Assembly (NCBI GenBank): GCA_048296855.1
Contig: CP182631.1
Source of the DNA: Pseudocolwellia sp048296855
GTDB lineage: Bacteria > Pseudomonadota > Gammaproteobacteria > Enterobacterales > Alteromonadaceae
Strand: one strand, 5' to 3'
Length of the DNA stretch: 64,000 nucleotides
Shown here: one piece after another, positions 19,501 through 26,643 of the stretch
Numbering within the stretch: the stretch's first letter is position 1
Layout: each line of letters begins with the position of its first letter
Position numbers and translations under genes: made by a program
The notes under the pieces: generated by a model
Told to the model about the DNA's origin: nothing
Seen by the model: only the letters and a program-made list of their open reading frames with translations
Database searches by the model: none

Positions 19501-19614
19501 CCAACAGCTTCATTAAGTCTTGAAGAAAGACCTAAACATGCGATATCAGGCCGCGCGGCTATGGTGTCTAGTGTTATAAGCAAAAGCTCAGCAGGTCCAA
19601 CAAAACCTCAGTAA
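16549..19614 (+). CDS. rne: Ribonuclease E
   Basis: Essential endonuclease and scaffold of the RNA degradosome. 1021 residues. Catalytic half about 1-520: S1 domain (about 37-120), 5' sensor/RNase H-like part, active-site aspartates in TSIDINSARAT and VVIDFIDM, and the zinc-link CPRCNGTGH joining dimers of the tetramer. Then a long disordered half: a segment NWLKSLF (about 558-565) that fits the amphipathic membrane anchor, arginine-rich RNA-binding patches (RRPQQGRQNNKR, RRQRRNNRKK, RRTPRHLR), acidic Thr/Val/Glu-rich spacer, and a C-terminal motif (GRAAMVSSV) at the place where PNPase binds in other species. Confidence 0.97.
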   Translation: MKRMLINATQSEELRVALVDGQQLYDLDIESPGHEQKKANIYKAKITRIEPSLEAAFVDYGADRHGFLPMKEIAREYFPKGYSFQGRPSIKEVLHEGQEVIVQIDKEERGQKGAALTTFISLAGSYLVLMPNNPRAGGISRRIEGDERTDLKNSLSKLNLPKGMGLIVRTAGVGKAYDELEWDLSVLLHHWKAIENASENRPAPFLIHQETDVIKRAIRDYLRRDIGEILIDRPKTFEEVKKHIEVVRPDFISKVKLYTNDVPLFTHYQIESQIESAFQREVRLPSGGSIVIDPTEAMTSIDINSARATKGGDIEETAFNTNLEAAEEIARQLRLRDLGGLVVIDFIDMTPVRHQREVENRMRDAVRPDRARIQLGRISRFGLLEMSRQRLRPSIGETSQGVCPRCNGTGHVRGVESLALSILRLMEEEAIKENTLHVQAHVPVPVATYLLNEKRRSVMHVEKHHGVHVLIIPNPHMDTPQYEVVRIKEDETITEASYNLPIKQAVVEEAIMPKFAEAVKKDEPALQGMSSPKQNAPAQQPVQAAAVKTEVNTKSSGGLLNWLKSLFVTEKVEEPVKAPAPKTENNRRPQQGRQNNKRNPRNDKRNEKRTSHPKAEVEAKDVKPNKPARKPVHNKDSKPKEEKVAERRQRRNNRKKVRVNDQRSAPKATATNKANDVVPAKVAPTAEKVTLDTVATATTTIDENPVAVTEKTNTDERTRNRRTPRHLRTNGQRRRRQNNDTDTSNTEVTSENKSDPVESRYPESTEVQVTTAVEATTGEVQQSLPLDDTNVESTSVANTPEVQEAKPASAKEKVSQEVVTKQPAPTTDKETKVEEVNAIVTEVATTSELSTEVPVIENTVPEKPAVEKVTQETDKVEATPVEPTATETVEVLEQTNTTVDVAVENEVTNKTEEVSAEEVSMIESTSTVTDTKVEISAQEPAPVKPKAVRKAKMPKGTKAAANVKQGKASSPMTKPIATTIVGDIPTASLSLEERPKHAISGRAAMVSSVISKSSAGPTKPQ

Positions 19615-19665
19615 GATAACTATGTAAGCACGTCTTACTGTTAAATAAAAAACAGCTTAATCGCT

Positions 19666-19697
19666 AATGCCGTTCACTTAAGGTGAGCGGCATTTTT
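19666..19697 (+). terminator. rne terminator
   Basis: 12-bp stem with one mismatch (19666-19677 with 19683-19694), 5-nt loop, then TTTATTT; 50 nt after the rne stop. Confidence 0.85.
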
Positions 19698-19905
19698 ATT
19701 TCTAGCATATCGTTGGGGTCTAGGTTTGACTTTTCAATGAAATGTGCGTTCTCACCCAGTATTTTCGCCAATTTTTAAACTGTTTAGGTACTGCGTCAGG
19801 TGTTGAATAAGGCAACCCCAGAAGTAAACACATTCTTATAGCTAAAGCGCTATTGAAACTTAGCTGACAAGGCAAATACTTGCCTTTTAATGTGCAGCAT
19901 ATCTC

Positions 19906-20138
19906 ATACCAATCACCATAACCAATTGCTCATTTAACCCGTTTAAATGGCCAATTACATCGTTATTTAATCATTAGAGCACTACCTACATGACGTAGCT
20001 GCTTAGGTTAAGTCTGGAACGATGCTCCTGTATATTTGACCATTTATTCTTTATATAAAATAGATCATGCGCTTAGTATGAAGCGTTTGTTCTTTCGCGA
20101 ATGGATAAATGTGGTCAAATAATTTTTGCAATTGGTAT
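19906..20138. repeat. MITE-like repeat, family A, copy 1
   Basis: About 233 bp with terminal inverted repeats (ATACCAATCACCATAACCAA at the left; CAATTGGTAT at the right). It matches, as reverse complement, the element at 40304-40512 over most of its length: shared blocks include AATGGCCAATTACATCGTTA, ATTAGAGCACT, GCTTAGGTT and AGTCTGGAACGATG. No coding capacity. It lies between the rne and gnd terminators. Confidence 0.8.
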
Positions 20139-20172
20139 TAATAATGTCTAACGCTTGAGAAACTTACATAAA

Positions 20173-20203
20173 AAAATCCGATGAAAAGTATTCATCGGAT
20201 TTT
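20173..20203 (-). terminator. gnd terminator
   Basis: Perfect 13-bp stem (20173-20185 with 20191-20203), 5-nt loop, A/T runs on both sides, about 100 nt past the gnd stop. Could work in both directions. Confidence 0.85.
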
Positions 20204-20301
20204 GATTTTTTACCAACTTTCAGACTATTTATAGCTTAGCTGATCGGCATTAGAAATAAACTCAGCTTTTTATTCAGCATAAATTTACTTGGTAAAACAC
20301 A

Positions 20302-21768
20302 TTATACGTCGTAAGTTGTAGAAGATGTATTACCACCTCGACCCGTCCAATTCGTATGGAAGAACTCACCGCGTGGCTTGTCTTTACGTTCATACGTATG
20401 AGCACCAAAGTAATCACGTTGCGCTTGTAGTAAGTTCGCTGGAGAGTTAGCCGTACGGTAGCCATCAAAGTAGCTTAATGCTGATGATAAACACGGTACT
20501 GAAATACCTTGCATGGCTGCTGTGCCGACTACTTCACGCCATCCTTGTTGTGCACTCATGACTACGTCTTTAAAGTAGTCATCAAGTAATAGGTTTGATA
20601 GGTTTTCGTCTTTATCAAACGCTGTTTTAATGTTGCCTAGGAAGGCTGAACGAATGATACAACCACCACGCCACATCAGTGCGATAGCACCACAATCAAG
20701 TTCCCATTTGTATTCTTTCGCCGCTTCACGCATTACAGCGTAACCTTGGGCGTAAGATACGATTTTAGACGCTAACAGTGCTTGCCTTAAGCTTTCTACA
20801 AATGCGGCTTTGTCACCGTTAAATACTGGCGTTGGGCCAGAAATAACAGAAGATGCTAAAACACGCTCTTCTTTAATTGCTGATAAACAACGAGCAAATA
20901 CGGCTTCACCGATAAGTGTTAATGGCACACCTAAATGTAACGCTGTTACACCTGTCCATTTACCTGTACCTTTTTGGCCTGCGGTATCAAGAATGCTTTC
21001 TACTAGCGCTTTACCGTCTTCTTTATACGCGAGAATGTCCGCTGTAATTTCTACTAAGTAGCTGCTCAGTTCTGTTTTGTTCCAATCTGCAAACACGGCT
21101 TGCATTTCGTCTGCTGTCATACCGAGTAGGTCACGCATTAAAATGTAAGCTTCACAAATAAGTTGCATGTCGCCGTATTCAATACCGTTATGTACCATTT
21201 TAACGAAGTGACCTGCGCCGTCATCGCCTACCCAGTCACAACAAGGTACTGTTAGTTCGCCATTCGCATCAGCAACTTTAGCTGAAATGCCTTGGAAAAT
21301 AGGTTTTACATGTTCCCATGCTTCTTTAGCGCCACCTGGCATAATTGATGGGCCTAATAGCGCACCTTCTTCTCCACCTGAAACGCCTGTTCCGATGTAA
21401 AGCAAACCTTTTTCACGTAGGTAATGTGTACGACGGTTTGAATCTTCAAATTGGCTGTTACCGCCATCTATGATGATGTCGCCTTGATCTAAATGAGGAA
21501 TTAACAATTCAATAAAATCATCTACTGGCTGACCAGATTTAACCATAAGCATAATTTTACGTGGCGATTCTAAAGAAGCGACTAAGCTTTCTATTGAATC
21601 AGCACCGCGAATGCTTTTGTCTTTGGCTCTGCCGTTAATAAAGTTTTCTACTTTATTATACGAGCGGTTAAATGCTGTTACTGTAAATCCTTTACTTGCC
21701 ATATTAAGGATCAAGTTTTCGCCCATAACTGCTAGGCCAACAACACCTATATCTGATTTTGCTTTCAT
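20302..21768 (-). CDS. gnd: 6-phosphogluconate dehydrogenase (decarboxylating)
   Basis: Oxidises 6-phosphogluconate to ribulose 5-phosphate with NADP in the oxidative pentose phosphate pathway. 488 residues: GVVGLAVMGENLILNMASKG Rossmann loop (residues 9-28), NRS for the NADP phosphate, GTGVSGGEEGA, HNGIEYGDMQLICEAY with catalytic residues, WRGGCIIRSAFL, and the C-terminal FGAHTYERKD-FHTNWTGRGG tail that reaches the partner subunit. It stands alone here, apart from zwf and edd/eda, with its own terminator. Confidence 0.97.
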   Translation of the reverse strand: MKAKSDIGVVGLAVMGENLILNMASKGFTVTAFNRSYNKVENFINGRAKDKSIRGADSIESLVASLESPRKIMLMVKSGQPVDDFIELLIPHLDQGDIIIDGGNSQFEDSNRRTHYLREKGLLYIGTGVSGGEEGALLGPSIMPGGAKEAWEHVKPIFQGISAKVADANGELTVPCCDWVGDDGAGHFVKMVHNGIEYGDMQLICEAYILMRDLLGMTADEMQAVFADWNKTELSSYLVEITADILAYKEDGKALVESILDTAGQKGTGKWTGVTALHLGVPLTLIGEAVFARCLSAIKEERVLASSVISGPTPVFNGDKAAFVESLRQALLASKIVSYAQGYAVMREAAKEYKWELDCGAIALMWRGGCIIRSAFLGNIKTAFDKDENLSNLLLDDYFKDVVMSAQQGWREVVGTAAMQGISVPCLSSALSYFDGYRTANSPANLLQAQRDYFGAHTYERKDKPRGEFFHTNWTGRGGNTSSTTYDV

Positions 21769-21891
21769 GTTCTCTCCAAAGAAATAATTTTTATTACATT
21801 TGTTATATGCAATACATATAACGAATAAATATTATTTTTATACGAATTCAAAATTTCGCACAAATTACCTACATTTATTTATGGTTAAGAT

Positions 21892-21932
21892 ACCAGATAT
21901 TAATATAACGTACAGTTACATTAATATCTGGT
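21892..21932 (-). terminator. Stem-loop after the esterase gene
   Basis: Perfect 13-bp inverted repeat (21892-21904 with 21920-21932) around a 15-nt loop, about 60 nt past the esterase stop and upstream of gnd. No strong T run. Confidence 0.65.
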
Positions 21933-21989
21933 TTATAACTTTTCGCAATATAGAAAATCAATAATACTTATAACGTTAGTTTTAAACGC

Positions 21990-23063
21990 CTACCAATTCA
22001 TTAGCGCTTTTATATGGCGTGTGAGTTTACCAGCATTTGCCACATGTTGCTGCACTCTTGGATGCTTTTTATAACCATTAAAGTCAAATAAAGTCATCTC
22101 AATCTTTATTTTGTTGTTTTTTTGTTCAACCTGTTTAATTGCACGTTTTACGTAATCTACCCACTTACTATTTTTTGAGGCATCCATACTTCCTAATATT
22201 GATATAAATTGTGCATTAGGGTATTTAACACTCAATTTAGTTATAAAGCTTTCGTAGGCATCAATTATATTCTGGTCTGTTGGTTCTGGCTTTAATCTTT
22301 TTTCATTATCAATTAACCAACTATCATTTTGACCTAAATTAACCACAACTACATCAGGCTGCCAGGTACTAAAATCCCATTGTGAATCATTTTTATCTAC
22401 ACCTGTTAGTTGGTCATAGTAATCCGGCATAATAAAATCAAACCAGCTCACCATAAAACCTATACCACTACGTGATATTGTATGAAATTCTGCATTTAAT
22501 TTACGTGCTGTAATCGCAGCATATGAAAGATAATGATTTTTTTCAGATGCCCTTTTATCAATATCGTTATCTGCAGCTTCATTACCCACGGCACTGGTTA
22601 CTGAGTCGCCAAAAAATGCAATTTTTCTGCTAGGCCGCTTAGGTGTTTTTGCTAATGAATAACCATTTTGCACTTCTACACCATGAAAGAAAGTACCGCC
22701 TTCGTAGCCTTCTGTTCTTTTAAATAATTCAAATTCAGTTGTTTTACTCGTAATTAAGTGGCTTAAATCATACTTTTTTAAACCTTTGTTTAATTTAAGT
22801 ACGTACGGATATAAAGTGTTGCCATTAATAATTACGTTAAAGTAATTTTCCCCTTTTTCATCTTCAATCAGTAATACAAGTTTATTGCCAGTTATATTCG
22901 CCTTAATACTTGTACCCGGCCATGTTAGATAAGGTTTGTTTTTATCAGAAAAATCAATTCTCCCTGTGTACAAAAACCCCTTATCTGAGGCCAGTATCAC
23001 ATCAGCAACTACATTAAAAGCAGTTAACAATGTAATAAATAAAATAATAGATAAACGATTCAA
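21990..23063 (-). CDS. Secreted SGNH esterase of the carbohydrate esterase 2 type
   Basis: Likely deacetylates plant or algal polysaccharide. 357 residues: signal peptide (about 1-20, ending VVA-D), an N-terminal jelly-roll domain (about 21-140), then an SGNH hydrolase with the nucleophile in FFGDSVTSAVGNE, the NLGQND block and the catalytic histidine in the late HPRVQQH. This order (beta-sandwich then SGNH) is the CE2 layout. No neighbouring sugar-utilisation genes. Xylan as substrate is possible but not shown. Confidence 0.82.
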   Translation of the reverse strand: MNRLSIILFITLLTAFNVVADVILASDKGFLYTGRIDFSDKNKPYLTWPGTSIKANITGNKLVLLIEDEKGENYFNVIINGNTLYPYVLKLNKGLKKYDLSHLITSKTTEFELFKRTEGYEGGTFFHGVEVQNGYSLAKTPKRPSRKIAFFGDSVTSAVGNEAADNDIDKRASEKNHYLSYAAITARKLNAEFHTISRSGIGFMVSWFDFIMPDYYDQLTGVDKNDSQWDFSTWQPDVVVVNLGQNDSWLIDNEKRLKPEPTDQNIIDAYESFITKLSVKYPNAQFISILGSMDASKNSKWVDYVKRAIKQVEQKNNKIKIEMTLFDFNGYKKHPRVQQHVANAGKLTRHIKALMNW

Positions 23064-23418
23064 AAGCTTAACCTCTATAAATTTAATTATTTAAAACTTA
23101 CACCGTAAACAAGCGCTAGTCGTTATACCCATAAATTATTTACACGATAGAATTTTTTGCAATAGTTTATTTTGTTTACAATAAACAATCTAGTAGTTTT
23201 AACGATTAAAAATCTGCGACTAAATTGTGTTTAATTCTTACAGGATTCTTCATCTTGAAATGGCATAGATATAAATAAAGTTATATCTATTACTCAGACA
23301 TAGGAACATACTGATATTGTTATACATCTACGTTTAAATTAAACGCTGCGTAACCAAAGTCCTTAGGTTGGTTCAAACCAATTTCAGGTTCAAAATATTC
23401 ACCTTAAGAGGAAGTATC
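23064..23418. other. Gene-free stretch upstream of the small basic protein
   Basis: About 355 nt with two hairpin-forming segments (ATAGATATA...TATATCTAT near 23265-23291, and TTGGTTCAAACCAA near 23369-23384). They probably belong to the leader or promoter region of the 38-residue gene. No known riboswitch recognised. Confidence 0.35.
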
Positions 23419-23535
23419 ATGAGTAAAGGACAAGACAATAAGAAGAGTGCTAAAAAGAAACCACTTTTAACAGCAAAAGAAAAGAAAGCAGCCAAAACCG
23501 CTAAAAAATCAACAACCAATGTTTTAGGTAAGTAA
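23419..23535 (+). CDS. Very small lysine-rich protein (38 residues)
   Basis: MSKGQDNKKSAKKKPLLTAK at the start, followed by repeated KKAAK/KKST units; about 40 percent lysine, no acidic cluster. A good ribosome site (AAGAGGAAG) lies 8-14 nt before the ATG, and a 12-bp terminator follows 5 nt after the stop, so the unit looks like a complete monocistronic gene. Small basic proteins of this look occur in related marine genera. Nucleic acid or ribosome binding is a guess from charge. Confidence 0.68.
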   Translation: MSKGQDNKKSAKKKPLLTAKEKKAAKTAKKSTTNVLGK

Positions 23536-23540
23536 ATTCA

Positions 23541-23567
23541 AAAGGCCATCAATTTTTGATGGCCTTT
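23541..23567 (+). terminator. Terminator of the small basic protein gene
   Basis: Perfect 12-bp stem AAAGGCCATCAA / TTGATGGCCTTT (23541-23552, 23556-23567) with 3-nt loop, directly after the stop. Confidence 0.8.
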
Positions 23568-23667
23568 ACCGTTAATAAACAGATCATTTATCGTTTCTTC
23601 AAAATAATATATAGGTAACCTGAACTCCTACCTTGAGTTAAGATGGTTTTGCATATGTTTTCATATT

Positions 23668-23982
23668 TTATGGAATGGGAAACCAACTAACTTTTTTACT
23701 CATCCATACATGTGCTGTTGGCTCAAATATAGTTTCATCTACTAAATTAATAGGTCGTAATTTTAATCGAACCACTGGTCAATCGTCTAGGTTATAGCGA
23801 TAAACTCTATTACCAGAGTTAAGGAAAAATTTAACATGATTTTTATTTCGGCTATCCGCAATACAACCCCATTCTTTAAATGTACCGGTAAACTCAATGT
23901 CTTTAGCATCAATAACAATACTTGTACTGAAAGCGCAGGTAGATAGTTATTACCACTCTTCTCTTTTATATACCAACGTTTA
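23668..23982 (-). pseudogene. Remnant of a GFA (glutathione-dependent formaldehyde-activating-like) protein
   Basis: Read on the minus strand, the region codes SIVIDAKDIEFTGTFKEW, then a stretch equivalent to the 'ADSGN...FCPxCGSxxY' zinc block (ADSRNKNHVKFFLNSGN, cysteines lost), and FEPTAHVWMSKKVSWFPIP at the end, the typical C terminus of GFA-family proteins. It is broken by an in-frame TGA after NLDD, a frameshift near 23914 (upstream part NNYLPALSV in another frame) and a missing N-terminal third. No intact copy is in the window. Confidence 0.72.
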
Positions 23983-23998
23983 ATCTATGCATTTATTT

Positions 23999-24706
23999 TT
24001 ATGACGTTGTGATCATTAAACCGTACATACCTACCACAAAACCTAAGACTGCGCCCATAGGTGGAGCCCAATGATTTTCTAATTTAACTTTTGGTGCTAA
24101 GTCTTGAAAAACTGAATACAAAATCCCGCCTGAAGCAAATAGCATAATAGCTGCAATAATTACAGGATATCCCGATAACCAAAGGTAACCTGAAACACCA
24201 GCAACAGGACCAAGAAAAGCCATTAACGTAAACATAACTAAAATTTTACGCGTATTAAATGAAGGTGATTCGTTTAATTCACGGTAAGCACTAAAGCCCT
24301 CTGGTAAGTTTTGTAAGGCAATAATAGCGGCAAGTAAAAAGGCGTTATTATTACCCGTTGCAAATGCAGCGCCTAGTGCAATCGATTCGGGAATAAAATC
24401 AGAGATCATGGCGGCAAGTTGACTCGCAGGTGTATTCATTTTTTTCAAATAAATATCAAGGCACATAAAACAGAGTCCACCCGCAATAAAGCAAACACAA
24501 GCCCAAAGAGGTTCGGTATTTGTTATACCTTCTGGCACTAATACTAAAGCAACAGCAGACAATAACGCCCCGCCACCAAAAGCAATAACACCATGCTGAA
24601 CTTCATCATTAATCCAATCTCTTTTAATGCTAGCAATTGCAGCACCTAAAGTCATGGCTAAACCAGCAAGTAAGGTGGAGATAATAACGGTAATTAACAA
24701 ATACAT
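23999..24706 (-). CDS. ZIP-family divalent metal transporter
   Basis: Inner-membrane importer of Zn or related ions. 235 residues with seven to eight hydrophobic helices. Metal-site motifs are visible in helices IV and V: SDFIPESIALGAAFATG and LQNLPEGFSAYRE. Compared with ZupT it is of normal length, but the histidine-rich loop is missing. It is followed upstream (same strand, 69 nt) by the Tat-signal DUF1569 gene, and the two may be co-transcribed. Metal specificity is not known. Confidence 0.88.
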   Translation of the reverse strand: MYLLITVIISTLLAGLAMTLGAAIASIKRDWINDEVQHGVIAFGGGALLSAVALVLVPEGITNTEPLWACVCFIAGGLCFMCLDIYLKKMNTPASQLAAMISDFIPESIALGAAFATGNNNAFLLAAIIALQNLPEGFSAYRELNESPSFNTRKILVMFTLMAFLGPVAGVSGYLWLSGYPVIIAAIMLFASGGILYSVFQDLAPKVKLENHWAPPMGAVLGFVVGMYGLMITTS

Positions 24707-24775
24707 GAGGATTTTCCAATAAAATCAAAAATGAATGAGCTGTAAAGAACAAAACAGTTTGCTATAAAAATAGAG

Positions 24776-25309
24776 TTAACCATTAATTTCCTGTAAATGA
24801 TTATTTAAATGAATAACATGGGCGATTTCATATTCGTTTTTAGATAGCTCTCCATAAGCAAAATGTGGCGCTAAAGCTCCCTTATATTGTTTAAACTCAG
24901 TAAATGCATGAGTTAACCGTTGTAACGCGAGTTGTATATTTTGTTCAGGCGATATAAATGGTGCGCCAGGAATAGCTTCACTTAGGTTATGTATCATTTT
25001 TCCTTTTGTTGAAAATATAGCAAACGCAAGCTGACCTACTGTATTTTTAAAAGTATCAGATTTATGTTCGGGAAAACCTTGCATTGAATACTCAATACTT
25101 TGCGCGCAATGCATAAATATTTGGTAAGCGTTCCATGCACCTGTACTCAATATTTGTTGACCTGACAATGTGGCTAATTTTTTTAGTGCAAAATCTATGG
25201 TTAGCTCTTTTGGATTAACACCCAAGTTAAGCCAAATGGCTCCGCCACTTATAACGCCAATGGAAGTACCACCTATAATTGAAGCTTTTAAAAACGCTCT
25301 ACGTTCCAT
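24776..25309 (-). CDS. Tat-exported DUF1569 protein
   Basis: 177 residues. It begins MERRAFLKASIIGG, a twin-arginine signal (here RRAFLK), with a hydrophobic stretch to about residue 30. The rest is alpha-helical and ends with the DUF1569 signature (PHFAYGELSKNEYEIAHVIHLNNHLQEI), a DinB-like four-helix fold; the histidines could bind a metal. The Tat signal suggests export in a folded state or with a cofactor. Function unknown. It lies upstream of the ZIP transporter. Confidence 0.78.
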   Translation of the reverse strand: MERRAFLKASIIGGTSIGVISGGAIWLNLGVNPKELTIDFALKKLATLSGQQILSTGAWNAYQIFMHCAQSIEYSMQGFPEHKSDTFKNTVGQLAFAIFSTKGKMIHNLSEAIPGAPFISPEQNIQLALQRLTHAFTEFKQYKGALAPHFAYGELSKNEYEIAHVIHLNNHLQEING

Positions 25310-25425
25310 GATCTAACCTAAACAGTGACATAACAGAACGTAGGATAAGTTATATTCATCAAAAATAAAAACCCCAAAAATATAAACATTGTATTTTTAG
25401 ATAAATATCCATGTTGCCAATCAAT

Positions 25426-25448
25426 ATACCCATGCCACCTTAAGGTGT
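25426..25448. repeat. Terminal fragment of repeat family B
   Basis: TACCCATGCCACCTTAAGGTG resembles the end of the family B copy at 50140-50240. It contains the 12-bp palindrome CACCTTAAGGTG (25436-25447). Only the end is present. Confidence 0.4.
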
Positions 25449-25546
25449 AATCAACATAAGTAATAAATTGAAGGCTATTCAACAATACCGTAAGTAATAA
25501 AAATAATTATTTTAAAATACCGCTTGATTAATGTTCATAATCGATA

Positions 25547-25566
25547 TACTGTATATAAACACAGTA
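25547..25566 (+). promoter_or_regulatory. LexA (SOS) box upstream of sulA
   Basis: TACTGTATATAAACACAGTA fits the gammaproteobacterial consensus TACTGTATATNNANNCAGTA with both CTGT and ACAG half-sites, 17 nt before the sulA ATG. It would cover the promoter start region, so LexA binding should block transcription until DNA damage. Confidence 0.93.
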
Positions 25567-25582
25567 TACCGAGGATTTAAAA

Positions 25583-26014
25583 ATGTTTGCAATTAAAGAC
25601 AATAATATCAGCAAGTTAAATGTTATAAAATTAGAAGCAGTAAACGATTCAATACAATGGTTAAATATTAAAGATATAAATGGAGAAGAAGCACTAACCC
25701 AACAATACTCAGAAATTTATCAACAGTACCATGTTAAAAACAAATGGATTTTAATGGTAAATCCTGAAAGTAATTCATTAGACGGCATAGAAAACATATC
25801 TAAAAATACCTTTTCAAAAATACTTAAAGTTAACTCAAATAAAGCAACCGTAAAGGTAGAAAATTTAGAAACTGCATTACGTAAAGGTAACTGTTCTGCT
25901 GTTATATTGAATAACGCTTCTTTTAATGAAGAAGAATTATCACAATTATATTTATCTGCAAAAGAAGGCAATACTCAATGTATTATTTTAAATAATAAAA
26001 AATTAATGCATTAA
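25583..26014 (+). CDS. sulA: SOS cell-division inhibitor SulA
   Basis: Binds FtsZ and stops septation during the SOS response. 143 residues. The central part matches SulA: WILMVNP (compare WQLWLTP), then VENLETALRKGNCSAVILNN and EEELSQLYLSAKEGNTQCII, the ALRxGNxSxVI...EExxxLxxAxxEGN pattern of the family. N-terminal part divergent. A LexA box lies just upstream and GAGG 9 nt before the ATG. Sequence, length and SOS box agree. Its lexA partner is not in the window. Confidence 0.9.
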   Translation: MFAIKDNNISKLNVIKLEAVNDSIQWLNIKDINGEEALTQQYSEIYQQYHVKNKWILMVNPESNSLDGIENISKNTFSKILKVNSNKATVKVENLETALRKGNCSAVILNNASFNEEELSQLYLSAKEGNTQCIILNNKKLMH

Positions 26015-26089
26015 CCTTTATCATTCCATTTAAATAGATTGAGTTAAGCGTTAAGATCTGTGGCAAAGAAATGTATACGAAAATTAAAT

Positions 26090-26563
26090 ATGCTGTGTCC
26101 ATGTGGAAGTAATGCCCAATATAAAGAATGCTGCGAGCCTTTAATATTAAAAAAGCTCAATGCGGAATCTCCTGAACAACTTATGCGTTCTAGATATAGC
26201 GCTTATGCTTTGAAACACAGTGAATATATATATGAAACATACTCAAATACATCAAAAAATCAACAATCAATAAACGACATAGCCATATGGGCAAAGGAAA
26301 CCGACTGGTTAAATTTACGTATTTTAAACACGAGTGAATTTAAAAATAATTCTACACCAACGGTTGAATTTGAAGCCATATATAAGAACAATGGGAAATT
26401 GTATAAAATGAATGAGAAATCTACATTCATTAAAGAGAATAACCTCTGGAGATATGTAGACGGAAGTCAGGTAAACTTTAACGAAATACCCACCCCTAAA
26501 AGAAACGATGAATGTATTTGCTTAAGTGGAAAAAAATATAAAAAGTGTTGTGGAGGTTATTAA
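26090..26563 (+). CDS. ychJ: YchJ-family SEC-C protein
   Basis: 157 residues from the ATG at 26090 (MLCPCGSNAQYKECCEPL); the frame could also start at a GTG at 26060, but the family begins right at the zinc motif. There are two SEC-C zinc motifs: CPCGSNAQYKECC at the N terminus and CICLSGKKYKKCC at the C terminus, around an NTF2-like YchJ middle domain with the MRSRYSAYAL signature. Function unknown; SEC-C motifs bind zinc and sometimes ribosomal or secretory partners. Convergent with the cyclase gene at 26644. Confidence 0.88.
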   Translation: MLCPCGSNAQYKECCEPLILKKLNAESPEQLMRSRYSAYALKHSEYIYETYSNTSKNQQSINDIAIWAKETDWLNLRILNTSEFKNNSTPTVEFEAIYKNNGKLYKMNEKSTFIKENNLWRYVDGSQVNFNEIPTPKRNDECICLSGKKYKKCCGGY

Positions 26564-26643
26564 CGATAAAAATGTGAGTGTCCCATTCAATAGTCAAGAG
26601 CTCCCTTTCGGGTAAAGATTCATTCGCTTTTAGAAAAATACAA

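Noticed and set aside
18039..19583. Several minus-strand open frames inside rne
   Set aside because: They mirror the low-complexity Thr/Val/Glu-rich tail of RNase E; no start signals and no family match.
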